A stretch of 59,109 nt of DNA from Planctomycetaceae bacterium (GCA_900299185.1 OMIV01000118.1:1-59109), one strand, 5' to 3'; counted from the stretch's first letter, positions 16,140 through 26,555 are shown. The notes: generated by a model from the sequence alone, not told the origin. A program made the numbers and translations.

Positions 16140-17171
16140 ATGCGACGCACCTTCTTCGCTGGGTTGCTACTTCTGCTGTCGAGCCTCTCTTTGAGCGCAG
16201 CAGAATCTCGATTGCATGCCCCGCTGCCGTTCGATCAGGCCAAAGCTCGCTCTTTGGATTGGGCCGCGAGCCGCAACATTCCCGACAAGGCCATCATCGA
16301 CGCCGTCGGTAAGCTCTGGGTCAGTGCGGCAGATCCAATTCCCGCTGACGAAGTTCATGATCGAGTCGTGCAAACCGCGACCGCGATTGAACCAGCTCTC
16401 CGCGACTTGATCAGCAAATGCCAATTCGGCTCGGTGGGTGCTCCCGATGTCGAAGCTCTCAAGTCCGACAAGCTCGACGCGTTCATGTCGAACAACCTCA
16501 AAGCGTTCGTGGCCAAGTTCCTCGCACAAGCCGGGTTTTACGACGAATCGCAACAGCTCACGGCAAGCATCGAACTCACTCAACTGGTCGACCCAGCGAC
16601 TTACCTCTTCTTCAAAGCCGTCTGCGAACATCGGTTGCTCATGAAGAAGGAAGGACTGGCCACGATCAAGTTGCTGAGGCAGCAAACAGCCAACGTCCCC
16701 GTTCGATATTCCACACTCGCCGAGTTGATGGAGACCGACCTCGAAGCACTCGAAGAGAAGTCGCTCAACGAAGTCGCGCGGCTGATGTCGGATGCCGAGC
16801 GTCGCCTGCAACTTGGACGGGGCGGCGAGCGAGTCCAAAAGGTTGAAGAAGACATCGTCGCGCGGTTGGACGAGATCATTAAGAAGCTCGAAGCCCAACA
16901 AAGTGGCGGCGGAGGCGGTGGCAACGGCGGCGGCAATAAGAACCAATCCGGCGGCCCAGCCGGGGATAGTCGCGTCAAAGGCCAAACAGCACCGGGCGAA
17001 GTCGACAAGAAAGACATCGGCAACAAGAGCGGCTGGGGCGCGCTGCCTCCCAAAGAGCAGGCCAAAGCCAAGAACATCATCGACCGCGAACTACCGCCTC
17101 ACTACCGCAACGCCATCGAGCAGTACCTCAAGAAGCTCGCCACGCGACCGGAAAGCACGCAGGGAAAGTAG
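16140..17171 (+). CDS. Exported helical protein upstream of a BatA/VWA protein
   Basis: The protein has 343 aa and no named family is recognised with certainty. A signal peptide (MRRTFFAGLLLLLSSLSLSAAES) precedes a helical domain (about 25-230), a Gly/Asn-rich linker (about 255-285), and a C-terminal segment WGALPPKEQAKAKNIIDREL followed by PPHYRNAIEQYLKKLA. That terminal motif recurs, in my recollection, in planctomycete proteins next to VWA/BatA genes, and resembles the C-terminus of the coiled-coil protein at 44852-46369. It lies 94 bp upstream of the BatA-like gene on the same strand, so a common operon is likely. The start at 16140 is set by the signal peptide. Confidence 0.7.
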   Translation: MRRTFFAGLLLLLSSLSLSAAESRLHAPLPFDQAKARSLDWAASRNIPDKAIIDAVGKLWVSAADPIPADEVHDRVVQTATAIEPALRDLISKCQFGSVGAPDVEALKSDKLDAFMSNNLKAFVAKFLAQAGFYDESQQLTASIELTQLVDPATYLFFKAVCEHRLLMKKEGLATIKLLRQQTANVPVRYSTLAELMETDLEALEEKSLNEVARLMSDAERRLQLGRGGERVQKVEEDIVARLDEIIKKLEAQQSGGGGGGNGGGNKNQSGGPAGDSRVKGQTAPGEVDKKDIGNKSGWGALPPKEQAKAKNIIDRELPPHYRNAIEQYLKKLATRPESTQGK

Positions 17172-17188
17172 ATCGGATTGATCTAACC

Positions 17189-17254
17189 GTGGGGTACGTT
17201 TTCAACGTGCCCGTTCTCTCCAAGAGCATCGGGCACATTAAGTACGTGCCCCAC
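17189..17254. repeat. Repeat family C, paired palindromes
   Basis: GTGGGGTACGTTTTCAACGT at 17189 is mirrored by GGGCACATTAAGTACGTGCC ending at CCAC 17254. It lies between two tandem plus-strand genes, immediately upstream of the BatA-like start codon. Confidence 0.8.
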
Positions 17255-17265
17255 ACAAGACTCGC

Positions 17266-19689
17266 ATGTCGCTCATCAATCAAGCTCTGATCTACGGCTT
17301 TGCTCTGGTCGCAGTGCCGTTGTTGTTACACCTGCTGATGCGGGCTAAGCCCAAGAAGCTGCTGTTCCCAGCGCTGCGACTCATTCAACAGCGACGCTTG
17401 CAGAACACTCGGCGGATGAGACTGCGACATCTCTGGCTGCTCTTGTTGAGAATGGCAGTCATCGCCGCGCTGGTGGCCGCTGTCGCTCGACCTTCTTTGC
17501 CAGCAGCAGATTACTCACCCAACTCTCGAGAGATCGTCACGTTGCTGGTGATCGCGTCTTTGGGCGTTGGGAGTTACTTCGGACTCACTCGGTTCTGGCA
17601 ACAACAAAAGCTGCCTCAACATTCGCTCGCCGCACGACGCACTTATCTGAGCGGTGGACTGGGAGCCGGTTGCTGTGTGCTCGCGCTGCTCGGTGTTGCC
17701 TGGCCCTATCAACAACGCATCGCCGCCGAGATCACTTCGCCCGTTCCTTCGGCCTCCATTGAACTGCCTGCAGCGGCGGTGTTCGTCTTCGATTCATCGC
17801 TCAGCATGGCCTACACGCAAGAGGGCGAGACGCGGCTTGATGTCGCGCGACGCATTGCGAATGCCCATCTCTCGTCATTGCCCAGTCGCAGTCGTGTCGC
17901 AGTAGGAGACACTTCATCGACCGAACCGATCTTGTTCCAAGCGGATATCTCGACAGCCAAAGCCCGCATGGACTCGTTGAAAACAACCGCGCGGAGTTAT
18001 TCGCTCAACGATCGACTGCGCAGCGCGTTGGTCACTCAAGAGGACGACCGACAGCGAACCTTCGACGGGCAGGGCACTGTTGCCGAGAACGCTCGCTCTG
18101 ACCGTTATGTCCGCGAGGTCTATCTCTTCACCGACCTAGCACGCAGCGCGTGGTCGAAGAACGTCGGCCAGTTGTTGCATGACGAGCTGAAGCGGCTTGA
18201 ATGGCTGGGTATCTATGTCGTCGATGTTGGCGAACAGCGGCCGCTTAATGCTGGACTCACCAAGCTGAGATTCTCTCGCGAAAGTGTCGCAACCGGCGGC
18301 GAGTCCGTGCTGACCGTCAGCGTGCCGTCGGTCGGTCAAGATGGAGTGAAGCAGGTCATCGAACTGCAGTTGGAGAACGAAGCCGGTGAGTTGCAGAAGA
18401 AGGATCAACGCACCATCGAACTCGATGATGCCTCAGTGCCCGAAGTGCAGTTCGTCGCGCGCGGCCTGACTCGCAAAACTCATCGCGGACGATTGAAGCT
18501 GGTCACTCCCGATCCACTGGTCGAGGACAACCAAGTCGACTTCGCAATTCGAGTCGACTCAGCCGTGAAGGCCGCGATCGTTGCTCCCTCAGAAGGCGAA
18601 GCCACGTATCTGCAAACCGCGCTCGAAGTGCAGGGCTATGGAGTGACCTACATCTCGGATCGACAACTCGAACGCACCGAACTCCGGGGCTTCGATGTGG
18701 TTTGTCTCGTCAACGCGGTTGCTCCATCCAACACGACCTGGCGCAAGCTCAACGACTACGCGACTAACGGCGGCGGACTGGCCATCTTCTTGGGGTCCGC
18801 GCAGTTCGAACGGACGACCGGCATCGTCTCGACGGCTTACCTAACGGACGACGCCAAAGCCGTCTTACCCGGCGAGCTGCTGGCACCGTTGAAGTTCACT
18901 CCAGCCAAGTCGCTCGATCTGAAAGATATCTCACACCCTATCTTGAAGAAGTTCGAAGGATCGGGAGTCGCTGCCGAACTGATGACGGTCGATGTTCGTC
19001 GCTATTGGAAAGTTGAGCCGCTGCCGAATGCGAAAGTCATCACGACGTACAACGATCGTGAGTCGTCGCCGGCGATGCTCGAACGCCCGCTCGGTACCGG
19101 TCGAGTCCTCATGCTCACCACCGCAGTCGATCTGACGAGAGACTGGAGCGAACTCGCGCGCACTCCGCCGTGGCACTTCCTCGCGCTGGCCGACCAGATG
19201 CTGCAATACCTCTCGAACCGGACTTCCGCGCGAGCCAACTTCATTGCCGGAGAAGAGGTCACCTTGCCCCTCGATCGTGACAAGCCACTGAAGAGATACT
19301 TGCTCAAGAAGCCCAGCGGCCTGCAACTGCCAGGCGAAGTCCCGGCGGGGCAAAACGAAGTTCGCATTAGCGAGACCGATGAACGAGGCGCCTTTGAACT
19401 GATCTCTGCCACGCCCGACATCAGCTTCAACTCGGGCTTCGCCGTAAATGCTCCTGCCGAGGAAAGTGACTTCACGCGCATGACGCCGGAAGATCTCGAC
19501 CAGGTCTTGGGTGAGAAACGTTACAGCCTTGCCAGCAGCATCGAAGGACTCGAACGCAACGTCACGACCGGCCGCTTAGGTGTCGAAGCCTATCCGTGGT
19601 TGCTGACCTTATTGGTCATCGCGTTCTGCGGAGAACACATCGTCGCCAACCGGTTCTACAAGGCCGACGTCGAAGTCGCTCCAGCCTAA
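17266..19689 (+). CDS. BatA-domain membrane protein with von Willebrand factor A domain
   Basis: The protein has 807 aa. The N-terminal BatA-type region has a first membrane helix (ALIYGFALVAVPLLLHLLM) followed by the basic AKPKKLLFPALRLIQQRR, and a second helix (LWLLLLRMAVIAALVAAVA). Two further helices lie between about 85 and 155. A VWA domain follows from about residue 170 with the MIDAS motif DSSLSMAY. A long extracytoplasmic part, including a Rossmann-like segment around 445-540 (VKAAIVAPSEGEATYLQTAL), leads to a last helix (YPWLLTLLVIAFCGEHIVA). Bat proteins usually work with MoxR ATPases and DUF58 proteins; a DUF58 gene occurs at 43656-44549, but no MoxR is seen here. Confidence 0.85.
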   Translation: MSLINQALIYGFALVAVPLLLHLLMRAKPKKLLFPALRLIQQRRLQNTRRMRLRHLWLLLLRMAVIAALVAAVARPSLPAADYSPNSREIVTLLVIASLGVGSYFGLTRFWQQQKLPQHSLAARRTYLSGGLGAGCCVLALLGVAWPYQQRIAAEITSPVPSASIELPAAAVFVFDSSLSMAYTQEGETRLDVARRIANAHLSSLPSRSRVAVGDTSSTEPILFQADISTAKARMDSLKTTARSYSLNDRLRSALVTQEDDRQRTFDGQGTVAENARSDRYVREVYLFTDLARSAWSKNVGQLLHDELKRLEWLGIYVVDVGEQRPLNAGLTKLRFSRESVATGGESVLTVSVPSVGQDGVKQVIELQLENEAGELQKKDQRTIELDDASVPEVQFVARGLTRKTHRGRLKLVTPDPLVEDNQVDFAIRVDSAVKAAIVAPSEGEATYLQTALEVQGYGVTYISDRQLERTELRGFDVVCLVNAVAPSNTTWRKLNDYATNGGGLAIFLGSAQFERTTGIVSTAYLTDDAKAVLPGELLAPLKFTPAKSLDLKDISHPILKKFEGSGVAAELMTVDVRRYWKVEPLPNAKVITTYNDRESSPAMLERPLGTGRVLMLTTAVDLTRDWSELARTPPWHFLALADQMLQYLSNRTSARANFIAGEEVTLPLDRDKPLKRYLLKKPSGLQLPGEVPAGQNEVRISETDERGAFELISATPDISFNSGFAVNAPAEESDFTRMTPEDLDQVLGEKRYSLASSIEGLERNVTTGRLGVEAYPWLLTLLVIAFCGEHIVANRFYKADVEVAPA

Positions 19690-19697
19690 ATCGACGG

Positions 19698-20190
19698 TCT
19701 TCATGAAGAGTTGAAACAGAAGCAAACGAAGAGAACGAAGAAGACAAACAGAGAACGAGACCCGACGACCATTCGCGCGGTCCTTTCGCCTCTATCCAAT
19801 TCTGAAAGCGACAGCAGAACCGCCGATCGCCGAGCAAGTAGCGATCATCACTCAAGAGACCTGCTACTCTTTGGTTTTCATCTTCGTTCCCTCTGTTTCC
19901 TTCTGTTCCAATCGTCTTCTTCAAGACCTGTAACAGGAGCAAACGGAGACAACAGAGAGCAGGACAAACAGAGATTTGAACGGTCTTCAATTCGCGCTCC
20001 GTTCCATTCGCGCGGCCCTCTGGTCTTCATTCGAACTCATCAAGCGAAGGAAGCCGCAAGACTGATCTTCGCCATTAACCGCTCATCGCCCACGACAAGA
20101 CGCTCGTTGCTCAGCGAACTGTCTCCACTCTGTTCTTGATCTTCGTTCCCTCTGTTTCCTTCTGTTCCAACCGTCTTCTTCAGTCTTCCT
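19698..20190. repeat. Repeat family A, rearranged composite copy
   Basis: This 490-bp stretch fills most of the gap between the BatA-like and phosphohexomutase genes. It contains the family A core segments (AACAGAAGCAAACGAAGAG, CTTCGTTCCCTCTGTTTCCT twice) and one intact right end (CCATTCGCGCGGCCCTCTGG then TCTTCAT, ending near 20030), followed by a further partial core up to about 20185. It looks like one element with a second inserted or joined partial copy. No coding gene is seen. Confidence 0.8.
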
Positions 20191-20348
20191 ACAGACCAGT
20201 CGCCCCTTCGAGTTCATTCAGTTCGAGCGACTCGGCAACAGGCTTTGATCTGTTTCGCTGGCGCCTTCCGCTTTTCTGCGCGGCTTTGCTACTTTGCCGA
20301 CATTCATTGCGAAACGGATTCGCCTGAACCAACAGCTTGTGCAACACG

Positions 20349-22220
20349 ATGCCCGCTATGACGACAACCACTGCCGACCTTCTCTCTCGAGTCGATGCCG
20401 CAACGGCTCAAGGCACCATCAAGCCCGCAACTGCTGGCAATCTCAAACGCTGGCTCAGCGAGCCGCAGTTCGCGAAGTATCTGCCCGCTCTGACGGCCGA
20501 CGTCCAAGCTGGTAAGTGGAGCGAACTCGAAGCCTGCTTCTGGGAAGAGATCGAATTCGGTACCGGCGGTCGACGAGGCCCGATGGCGGCCTTCGGTTCT
20601 GCAACCATCAACGAACGCACGATTGCCGAGTCCGCCAATGGACTCGCCGAGTACTTCAAAAAGTCGACCGGTCGAACAACCGGACGCGCGGTGATTTCAC
20701 ACGACTCGCGCAATCGTTCGCGCGAATTCGCCGAACTCACTGCCAGCGTCTTTGCGGCTCACGGACTCAAGGTCTTCTTGTTCGAAGCGATTCGCGCAAC
20801 TCCTGAATTGTCCTTTGCGGTGCTGCATCTGAAGTGCGATGTCGGAGTAATGATCTCCGCGTCTCACAATCCTCCAGCAGACAACGGCTTCAAGGCTTAT
20901 TGGTCACACGGCGGACAAGTTACTGCTCCTCATGACAAGGGCATTGTTGAGTGCGTATTGAAGTCCAAAGAGATCGCAATCCCCGACTTCCAATCGCTCG
21001 TTGCCAGTGGGCAGGTCGAGATCATCGGCGAGCAAGTTGATGCCGTTTACATCGACTCGCTGCGGAAGCTGAGCCTATCGAGCAATCGCAACTTGAAGGC
21101 GATCTATTCGCCGCTGCATGGGGTCGGCGAGACCTCGGTGTATCGCTTGTTACAGTCGGTGGGATTCGAAGACATCTCGATCTTCGAACCACAGCGCAAG
21201 CCAGATGGCAACTTCCCGAACGTGCCGAAGCAGTTGCCCAATCCCGAGAGCCCCAAAGTCTTCGAGCCCATCTTGCCCGAAGCGAACGCTCACGGAGTGG
21301 ATGTAATACTTGCGTCAGATCCCGATGCCGACCGCATCGCGTTCATGGTTCGAGATAAAGCCACAGGTCAGTTCGTGCCGCTATCGGGCAATCAGCAAGG
21401 CGCGCTCATCACCGACTATGTCATTCGCAAGCGCCAGCAAGCTCGCGCGGGAACTGGTGGCGATGATCGCTTCACCGGCCCATTGACTGCGGACCATTAC
21501 GTCGTCGAGACGCTCGTGACGACACAGATGACGGCAGCGATCGCGAAGGCAGCCAACCTGAAGGTCGTCGATAACTTGCTGGTCGGCTTCAAGTACATCG
21601 GCGAAACGATGGATGCCGTGGGCGTCGACAAGTTCGTCTTCGGCACGGAAGAATCGCTCGGCTATCTGGCTGGCGATTATGCGCGCGACAAAGACGCTGC
21701 GATTGCGGCGCTCTACCTCTGCGAACTGGCAGCCGAGCTTGCTGCTGAAGGTCTCTCGTTGCTCGATCGTTTGAACCAGCTCTATAGCCAATACGGCTAC
21801 TACGCCGAGCGGCAGCGCAACGACTACGCCTATGGTCCCAGTGGCAAAGAGTTGATCCTCGGCCTGATGGACGCCTTCCGCAAAGCTCCTCCAACGGAGC
21901 TCGGTGGCGTGAAACTGACCGAGGTGCATGACTACTCGAAGCACGAGATTCGCAGCCTGACCACGAACTCGAAGACAGCGGACCTTCCAAACCCCAGCGG
22001 CAACTTGGTGATCTTCTTTGGTACTCACAAAGACTGCCGTATTCGCTTTGCAGTCCGACCGTCAGGCACCGAGCCGAAGATCAAGTTCTATCTCTTCGCC
22101 GAACCGCACGGCCCCGCCGGTAACGATGTTGTCGCTGCGAAGGCTCGCACCGACGCCCGAGTTGATCAGTTTGAGAAAGCTCTCGGTCAATGGGTTGAGC
22201 CGCATATCACGGCGAAGTGA
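20349..22220 (+). CDS. Phosphoglucomutase/phosphomannomutase (alpha-D-phosphohexomutase)
   Basis: The protein has 623 aa, longer than bacterial PMM/PGM (about 450-550), with an extra N-terminal helical part (about 1-65). All four family signatures are present: active-site loop GVMISASHNPP (phosphoserine Ser172), metal loop DPDADR, sugar-binding GTEESLGY, and phosphate-binding RPSGTEPKIKFY. It interconverts hexose 1- and 6-phosphates; glucose or mannose preference cannot be fixed, although a GTEES loop fits glucose-type PGM2-like members. An ATG at 20349 is chosen; a second ATG three codons later is equally possible and neither has a strong ribosome binding site. The gene is preceded by a family A repeat and followed by a family B hairpin. 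Confidence 0.9.
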   Translation: MPAMTTTTADLLSRVDAATAQGTIKPATAGNLKRWLSEPQFAKYLPALTADVQAGKWSELEACFWEEIEFGTGGRRGPMAAFGSATINERTIAESANGLAEYFKKSTGRTTGRAVISHDSRNRSREFAELTASVFAAHGLKVFLFEAIRATPELSFAVLHLKCDVGVMISASHNPPADNGFKAYWSHGGQVTAPHDKGIVECVLKSKEIAIPDFQSLVASGQVEIIGEQVDAVYIDSLRKLSLSSNRNLKAIYSPLHGVGETSVYRLLQSVGFEDISIFEPQRKPDGNFPNVPKQLPNPESPKVFEPILPEANAHGVDVILASDPDADRIAFMVRDKATGQFVPLSGNQQGALITDYVIRKRQQARAGTGGDDRFTGPLTADHYVVETLVTTQMTAAIAKAANLKVVDNLLVGFKYIGETMDAVGVDKFVFGTEESLGYLAGDYARDKDAAIAALYLCELAAELAAEGLSLLDRLNQLYSQYGYYAERQRNDYAYGPSGKELILGLMDAFRKAPPTELGGVKLTEVHDYSKHEIRSLTTNSKTADLPNPSGNLVIFFGTHKDCRIRFAVRPSGTEPKIKFYLFAEPHGPAGNDVVAAKARTDARVDQFEKALGQWVEPHITAK

Positions 22221-22236
22221 TCGCGGACAACAAGGC

Positions 22237-22285
22237 CGAGTCGCGGAGCGACTCGCCTAGGTAGCTCAGTCAGTCCGCGACTGAG
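22237..22285 (-). repeat. Repeat family B, 49-bp double hairpin (inverted copy)
   Basis: CGAGTCGCGGAGCGACTCG is followed by CCTAGGTAG and CTCAGTCAGTCCGCGACTGAG. It is the reverse orientation of the copies at 4550, 43339 and 51593 and lies 16 bp after the phosphohexomutase stop, between two tandem genes. Confidence 0.88.
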
Positions 22286-22358
22286 TTTCGCAAAGCGAGA
22301 TGCCGCGACTACACCTTCGGCGTCCGCGATATCTGCCTGCTACTTTTGAGGACTCTTC

Positions 22359-22910
22359 ATGGGACGTCTCGCGACTGCCACTCGTGCTTTCTTTCGTTCG
22401 CTGTTTGATGCTGCGGCTGCTGAGCAAGTCGAGCGAGCATTGAGTGGTCAGCTTGCCCCCGCGCTGCCTGAACCTCGACCAGTCGCGGCTCCCGCTCCAG
22501 TGCCGCCGCCAGCTCCCGCCAAACCGGCACGCAGTGAGGCTCTGACGTTGCTCGCCACCTTGCAGCGCGAAGCTCGCTTTGTGGACTTCTTCCAAGAGCA
22601 GCTCGATGGCTACACCGACGCCCAAATTGGAGCCGCCGTCCGCGACGTTCATCGAGATACCTCGGCCGTGCTGAAGCGGATGTTTGCCTTGCGACCCGTC
22701 AGCGATGCAGGGGAAGGCGCGGAAGTGAATCTTGCCGACGGCGTTGATTCCGGCAGGTTCCGCTTAACCGGCAATGTCACCGGTCAAAGCAACGGCAAAG
22801 GTCGATTGGTGCATGCTGGTTGGGAAGCCTCGCGCTGCGAGATGCCGATTTGGACCGGCAACGATGCCGCCTCGAAGATCGTGGCACCCGCCGAAGTGGA
22901 AGTTAGCTAA
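22359..22910 (+). CDS. DUF2760 family protein
   Basis: The protein has 183 aa. It starts with a short amphipathic N-terminus (MGRLATATRAFFRSLFDAAA), has a Pro/Ala-rich spacer (about 40-62), and then the DUF2760-type domain: ALTLLATLQREARFVDFFQE, IGAAVRDVHRD, and the C-terminal LVHAGWEASRCEMPIW. DUF2760 has no known biochemical role; in other bacteria it is often near Hsp70-like genes, which are absent here. The start follows GAGGACTCTTC. Confidence 0.8.
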   Translation: MGRLATATRAFFRSLFDAAAAEQVERALSGQLAPALPEPRPVAAPAPVPPPAPAKPARSEALTLLATLQREARFVDFFQEQLDGYTDAQIGAAVRDVHRDTSAVLKRMFALRPVSDAGEGAEVNLADGVDSGRFRLTGNVTGQSNGKGRLVHAGWEASRCEMPIWTGNDAASKIVAPAEVEVS

Positions 22911-23168
22911 GGCAAACTTGGCCTCGCGATAATCGTCGTGGTCGGAGCAATTCGCTCGCTCGCTGTTTTGAGTGCCAATCGCAGATCGAATGCGATTGTT
23001 GCCACCGCCGGAGCACGGATTGAAAGTCGAATTCTGCGCGCGTCGGACTGCATTCGCTCTGAGAGCAAGTCGATATCGAACGCTGCTGATTCTGGTGCTC
23101 GCACAGAGCCCAGAGTCAGCCGGCGACTTACTCATTGACGCAACAGTGATTCCCCACAAGGCGTTCCC

Positions 23169-23426
23169 ATGATTCGATCGATTGCCTTTGCTGTCGGCCT
23201 TTTCGTCGCGTTGTGTGGCGGCTCGTTCCTGATGGTCGACGAGATGGTGCTGACCGCGAAGTACGCACCCGAAGTCCGTCGAGACGACGAGTTCCGTGGC
23301 ATGTTCATGAAGGTCAACAACGACAAGCAGAAGGTCTTCACGCCGCCGCAATGGTTGGCGTTTACCCTGATGTCGATCGGCAGCGTGACAATGCTGTATT
23401 CGGTCGCACTTCCCAAGAAGCAGTAA
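23169..23426 (+). CDS. Small two-helix membrane protein
   Basis: The protein has 85 aa and no recognised family. Two hydrophobic segments, SIAFAVGLFVALCGGSFLMV and WLAFTLMSIGSVTMLYSVAL, flank a charged loop (KYAPEVRRDDEFRGMFMKVNNDK). The predicted form is a hairpin in the inner membrane. It lies directly upstream of a flotillin-like gene but a strong terminator (23474-23512) separates them. The coding call rests on hydrophobicity pattern, charge layout and the clean ATG. Confidence 0.6.
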   Translation: MIRSIAFAVGLFVALCGGSFLMVDEMVLTAKYAPEVRRDDEFRGMFMKVNNDKQKVFTPPQWLAFTLMSIGSVTMLYSVALPKKQ

Positions 23427-23473
23427 CAGCTCTTCCCCTGAGCTGAGATTGTTGAGAGTTGTCCCCCTGAAGC

Positions 23474-23512
23474 GCGAGTGTGCTCTGTCCCCTCAGAGCC
23501 ACTCGCTTTTTT
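23474..23512 (+). terminator. Rho-independent terminator after the small membrane protein
   Basis: The stem GCGAGTG...CACTCGC is extended by CTCTG/CAGAG with a 2-nt bulge on one side, and is followed by TTTTTT. It lies about 50 bp past the stop at 23426. Confidence 0.85.
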
Positions 23513-23699
23513 CGTTTGTGGACAAACTCCAATCGCGACGACTCAGCCAGCACCAGCGGACAGTTGTGGTGGCTCCTGTTGAAATCCCTATTTCGTTTCT
23601 ACACTCCGCCCGCCCAAGAGTCGTCGTCGACCCTGTCGAATGATCGGCACTTGCGAACTGAATGAGTCCTGGACTTCAGACAAATGGTGGAGGTCTCGA

Positions 23700-24629
<930 letters not shown>

Positions 24630-24812
24630 ATTCATCAAAGTGAGGTCCGCTTAACCGCTGGTTGAGACGTTCCAAACCGAAACCTACCATCCCGCCCCCA
24701 ATGGCACGGCAGGGATGGTCGGCACGAGGTTAAAGACGATCTTTGAGCCGTTGAGGCCACCTCACTTCTGCGACACTGAAGTCGCCATCGGTCCCAGAAA
24801 GCGAGTTATTGA

Positions 24813-25025
24813 ATGAGCGATATGTTTGCCTTCGAAGTGAATAAAGAGCAGCGCGATGTGCTCCTGCAGGGTCTGCGATACGTCCGCAGTTCGATCATGC
24901 TGAATGTTGAAGATCCGACTCCTGAATATGTCGCCGAACGCAATTCCCGCTTGCAGGCAGTCGCCGCGCTGACCAACTTGCTCAATGGCCTGCCCGTCAT
25001 CGAGGCCGTCGGCGCTAGTAATTAG
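24813..25025 (+). CDS. Small hypothetical protein
   Basis: The predicted protein has 70 aa (MSDMFAFEVNKEQRDVLLQG...). It is mostly helical, with an RxLxRYxRSSIM-like segment (LRYVRSSIML) and no membrane helix or signal peptide. No family was recognised. The codon pattern and clean ATG after GAAAGCGAG support a gene, but the evidence is thin. Confidence 0.55.
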   Translation: MSDMFAFEVNKEQRDVLLQGLRYVRSSIMLNVEDPTPEYVAERNSRLQAVAALTNLLNGLPVIEAVGASN

Positions 25026-25207
25026 TCTTACTCACGGCGGTTAGACTCCGGTGACAGCGACAAGCTCTTCGACAGGAAGACGCGGCGGCACCTCAGTCAA
25101 TCTTGCCGCCTTTAACCACGCAGTCTTTGGCCCGTTCCTTCACACAGAGCCGTGTTGAGTCGGCAGATGCTGACCTCAACGCGGCTCGTGCTTTTCTTGA
25201 TAGACCA

Positions 25208-26260
25208 ATGCGATTCCAGCACGTTTGCCTCGAAGCCTTCGCTTACACGCTGCCGGACGAGATCGTCACTTCCGACGAGATCGAAACCCGCTTGCAGCCG
25301 GTCTACGACCGTCTGAATCTGCCGGCTGGTCGACTCGAATTGATGACCGGCATTCGCGAACGACGCTTCTTCCCTCGAGGCACTCGGCCCAGCGACATCA
25401 GCTCGATCACCGCCGCCAAAGCGATCGCGGCATCGGGCATTCCGGTCGAACGATTCGGCGCCTTGATTCACGGTTCGGTCTGTCGCGACCAACTGGAACC
25501 AGCCACAGCTTGCAGCGTGCATCGAGCCGCCGGTTTGTTGCCGTCGGTCTTTGTGATGGACGCCAGCAATGCCTGCTTGGGTTTGCTGAACGGTGCGTTG
25601 CTGATCGCCAACATGATCGAGCTGGGCCAGATCCAAGCAGGCATCGTTGTGGGGACCGAGGACGGACGCGGACTGGTTGAAGGCACAATCGAATCGCTAC
25701 TCCAAGACCCCAAGCTGACTCGGCAAGACATGAAGTCCGCATTCGCGTCGCTGACGATCGGCTCGGCATCCGCAGCCATTGTGCTATGCGACCGCAGGCT
25801 CAGCCGCACTGGCAACCAACTCCTCGGTGCTCATTGCCTCGCCGATTCCTCGCAGAACAAGCTCTGCGAAGGCGGAGTTGAATTCAGCGAATCGCATGAC
25901 AACCGCCCGCGCATGCAAACCGACTCAGAAGCTCTGCTGCATGCCGGAGTGTCGCTCGCCAAACGCAATTGGGAAGAAACCAAACGCACGCTCGGCTGGC
26001 GCAACGCTGACGTTCACAAGGCGTTTACTCACCAAGTCGGTAAGGCTCATCGCAAGCTGCTCTACGAGAACTTGCTGCTTAATCACGAGATCGACTTTGG
26101 CACCGTCGAGTTCCTCGGCAACACCGGCGCTGTGGCGCTACCCACAACGGCGGCCATCGGCATTGAACGAGGACACCTGAAGCGCGGCGAAAACGTCGCC
26201 TTGCTGGGCATCGGCAGCGGGTTGAACTGCGTGATGTTGGGGATGCGTTACGAGGGCTGA
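25208..26260 (+). CDS. 3-oxoacyl-ACP synthase III-like thiolase-fold enzyme
   Basis: The protein has 350 aa. It has the KAS III/OleA catalytic triad: Cys123 in DASNACLGLLNG, His275 in FTHQVGKAH, and Asn305 in GNTGAVALPT; GIGSGLNCVMLGM is at the C-terminus. KAS III enzymes condense an acyl-CoA with malonyl-ACP, and OleA members condense two acyl-CoA units. This one differs in the active-site neighbourhood from textbook FabH (usual motif DxxAACxGF), so an OleA-like or specialised role is possible. No fatty-acid or ole genes flank it. The ATG at 25208 begins the family N-terminus; the reading upstream to 25103 has no such character. Confidence 0.85.
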   Translation: MRFQHVCLEAFAYTLPDEIVTSDEIETRLQPVYDRLNLPAGRLELMTGIRERRFFPRGTRPSDISSITAAKAIAASGIPVERFGALIHGSVCRDQLEPATACSVHRAAGLLPSVFVMDASNACLGLLNGALLIANMIELGQIQAGIVVGTEDGRGLVEGTIESLLQDPKLTRQDMKSAFASLTIGSASAAIVLCDRRLSRTGNQLLGAHCLADSSQNKLCEGGVEFSESHDNRPRMQTDSEALLHAGVSLAKRNWEETKRTLGWRNADVHKAFTHQVGKAHRKLLYENLLLNHEIDFGTVEFLGNTGAVALPTTAAIGIERGHLKRGENVALLGIGSGLNCVMLGMRYEG

Positions 26261-26306
26261 TTCGCTCCGACTAAGACGACCAACTTACCTTCTGCTTTCG
26301 TCCGAC

Positions 26307-26555
26307 ATGAAGACAGCAGGGCCGCGCGAATGGAATGGAGCGCGAATCAGAGACGGTGACAATCCCCCCAACTTTCTTCCTCTTCGTTTCCTCTGTTTGC
26401 TTCTGTTCCAACCGTCTTCATCAAGACCTTAAACAGAAGCAAACAGAGGGAACGAAGAAAGAGCCAAATAGAGAATTGACGAGGCTTCGAGCCTCCGTTC
26501 GGCAGTTATCATCGAGGATCCGTCTTCCCCATTCGCGCGGCCCTGCTGTCTTCAT
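26307..26555 (+). repeat. Repeat family A, full-length copy with perfect 27-bp terminal inverted repeats
   Basis: The 249-bp element begins ATGAAGACAGCAGGGCCGCG and ends with its exact reverse complement over 27 bp. The interior holds a second inverted repeat around TCTGTTTGCTTCTGTTCC and AAACAGAAGCAAACAGAGG. It occupies most of the gap 26261-26686; no coding capacity is seen. Confidence 0.9.
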
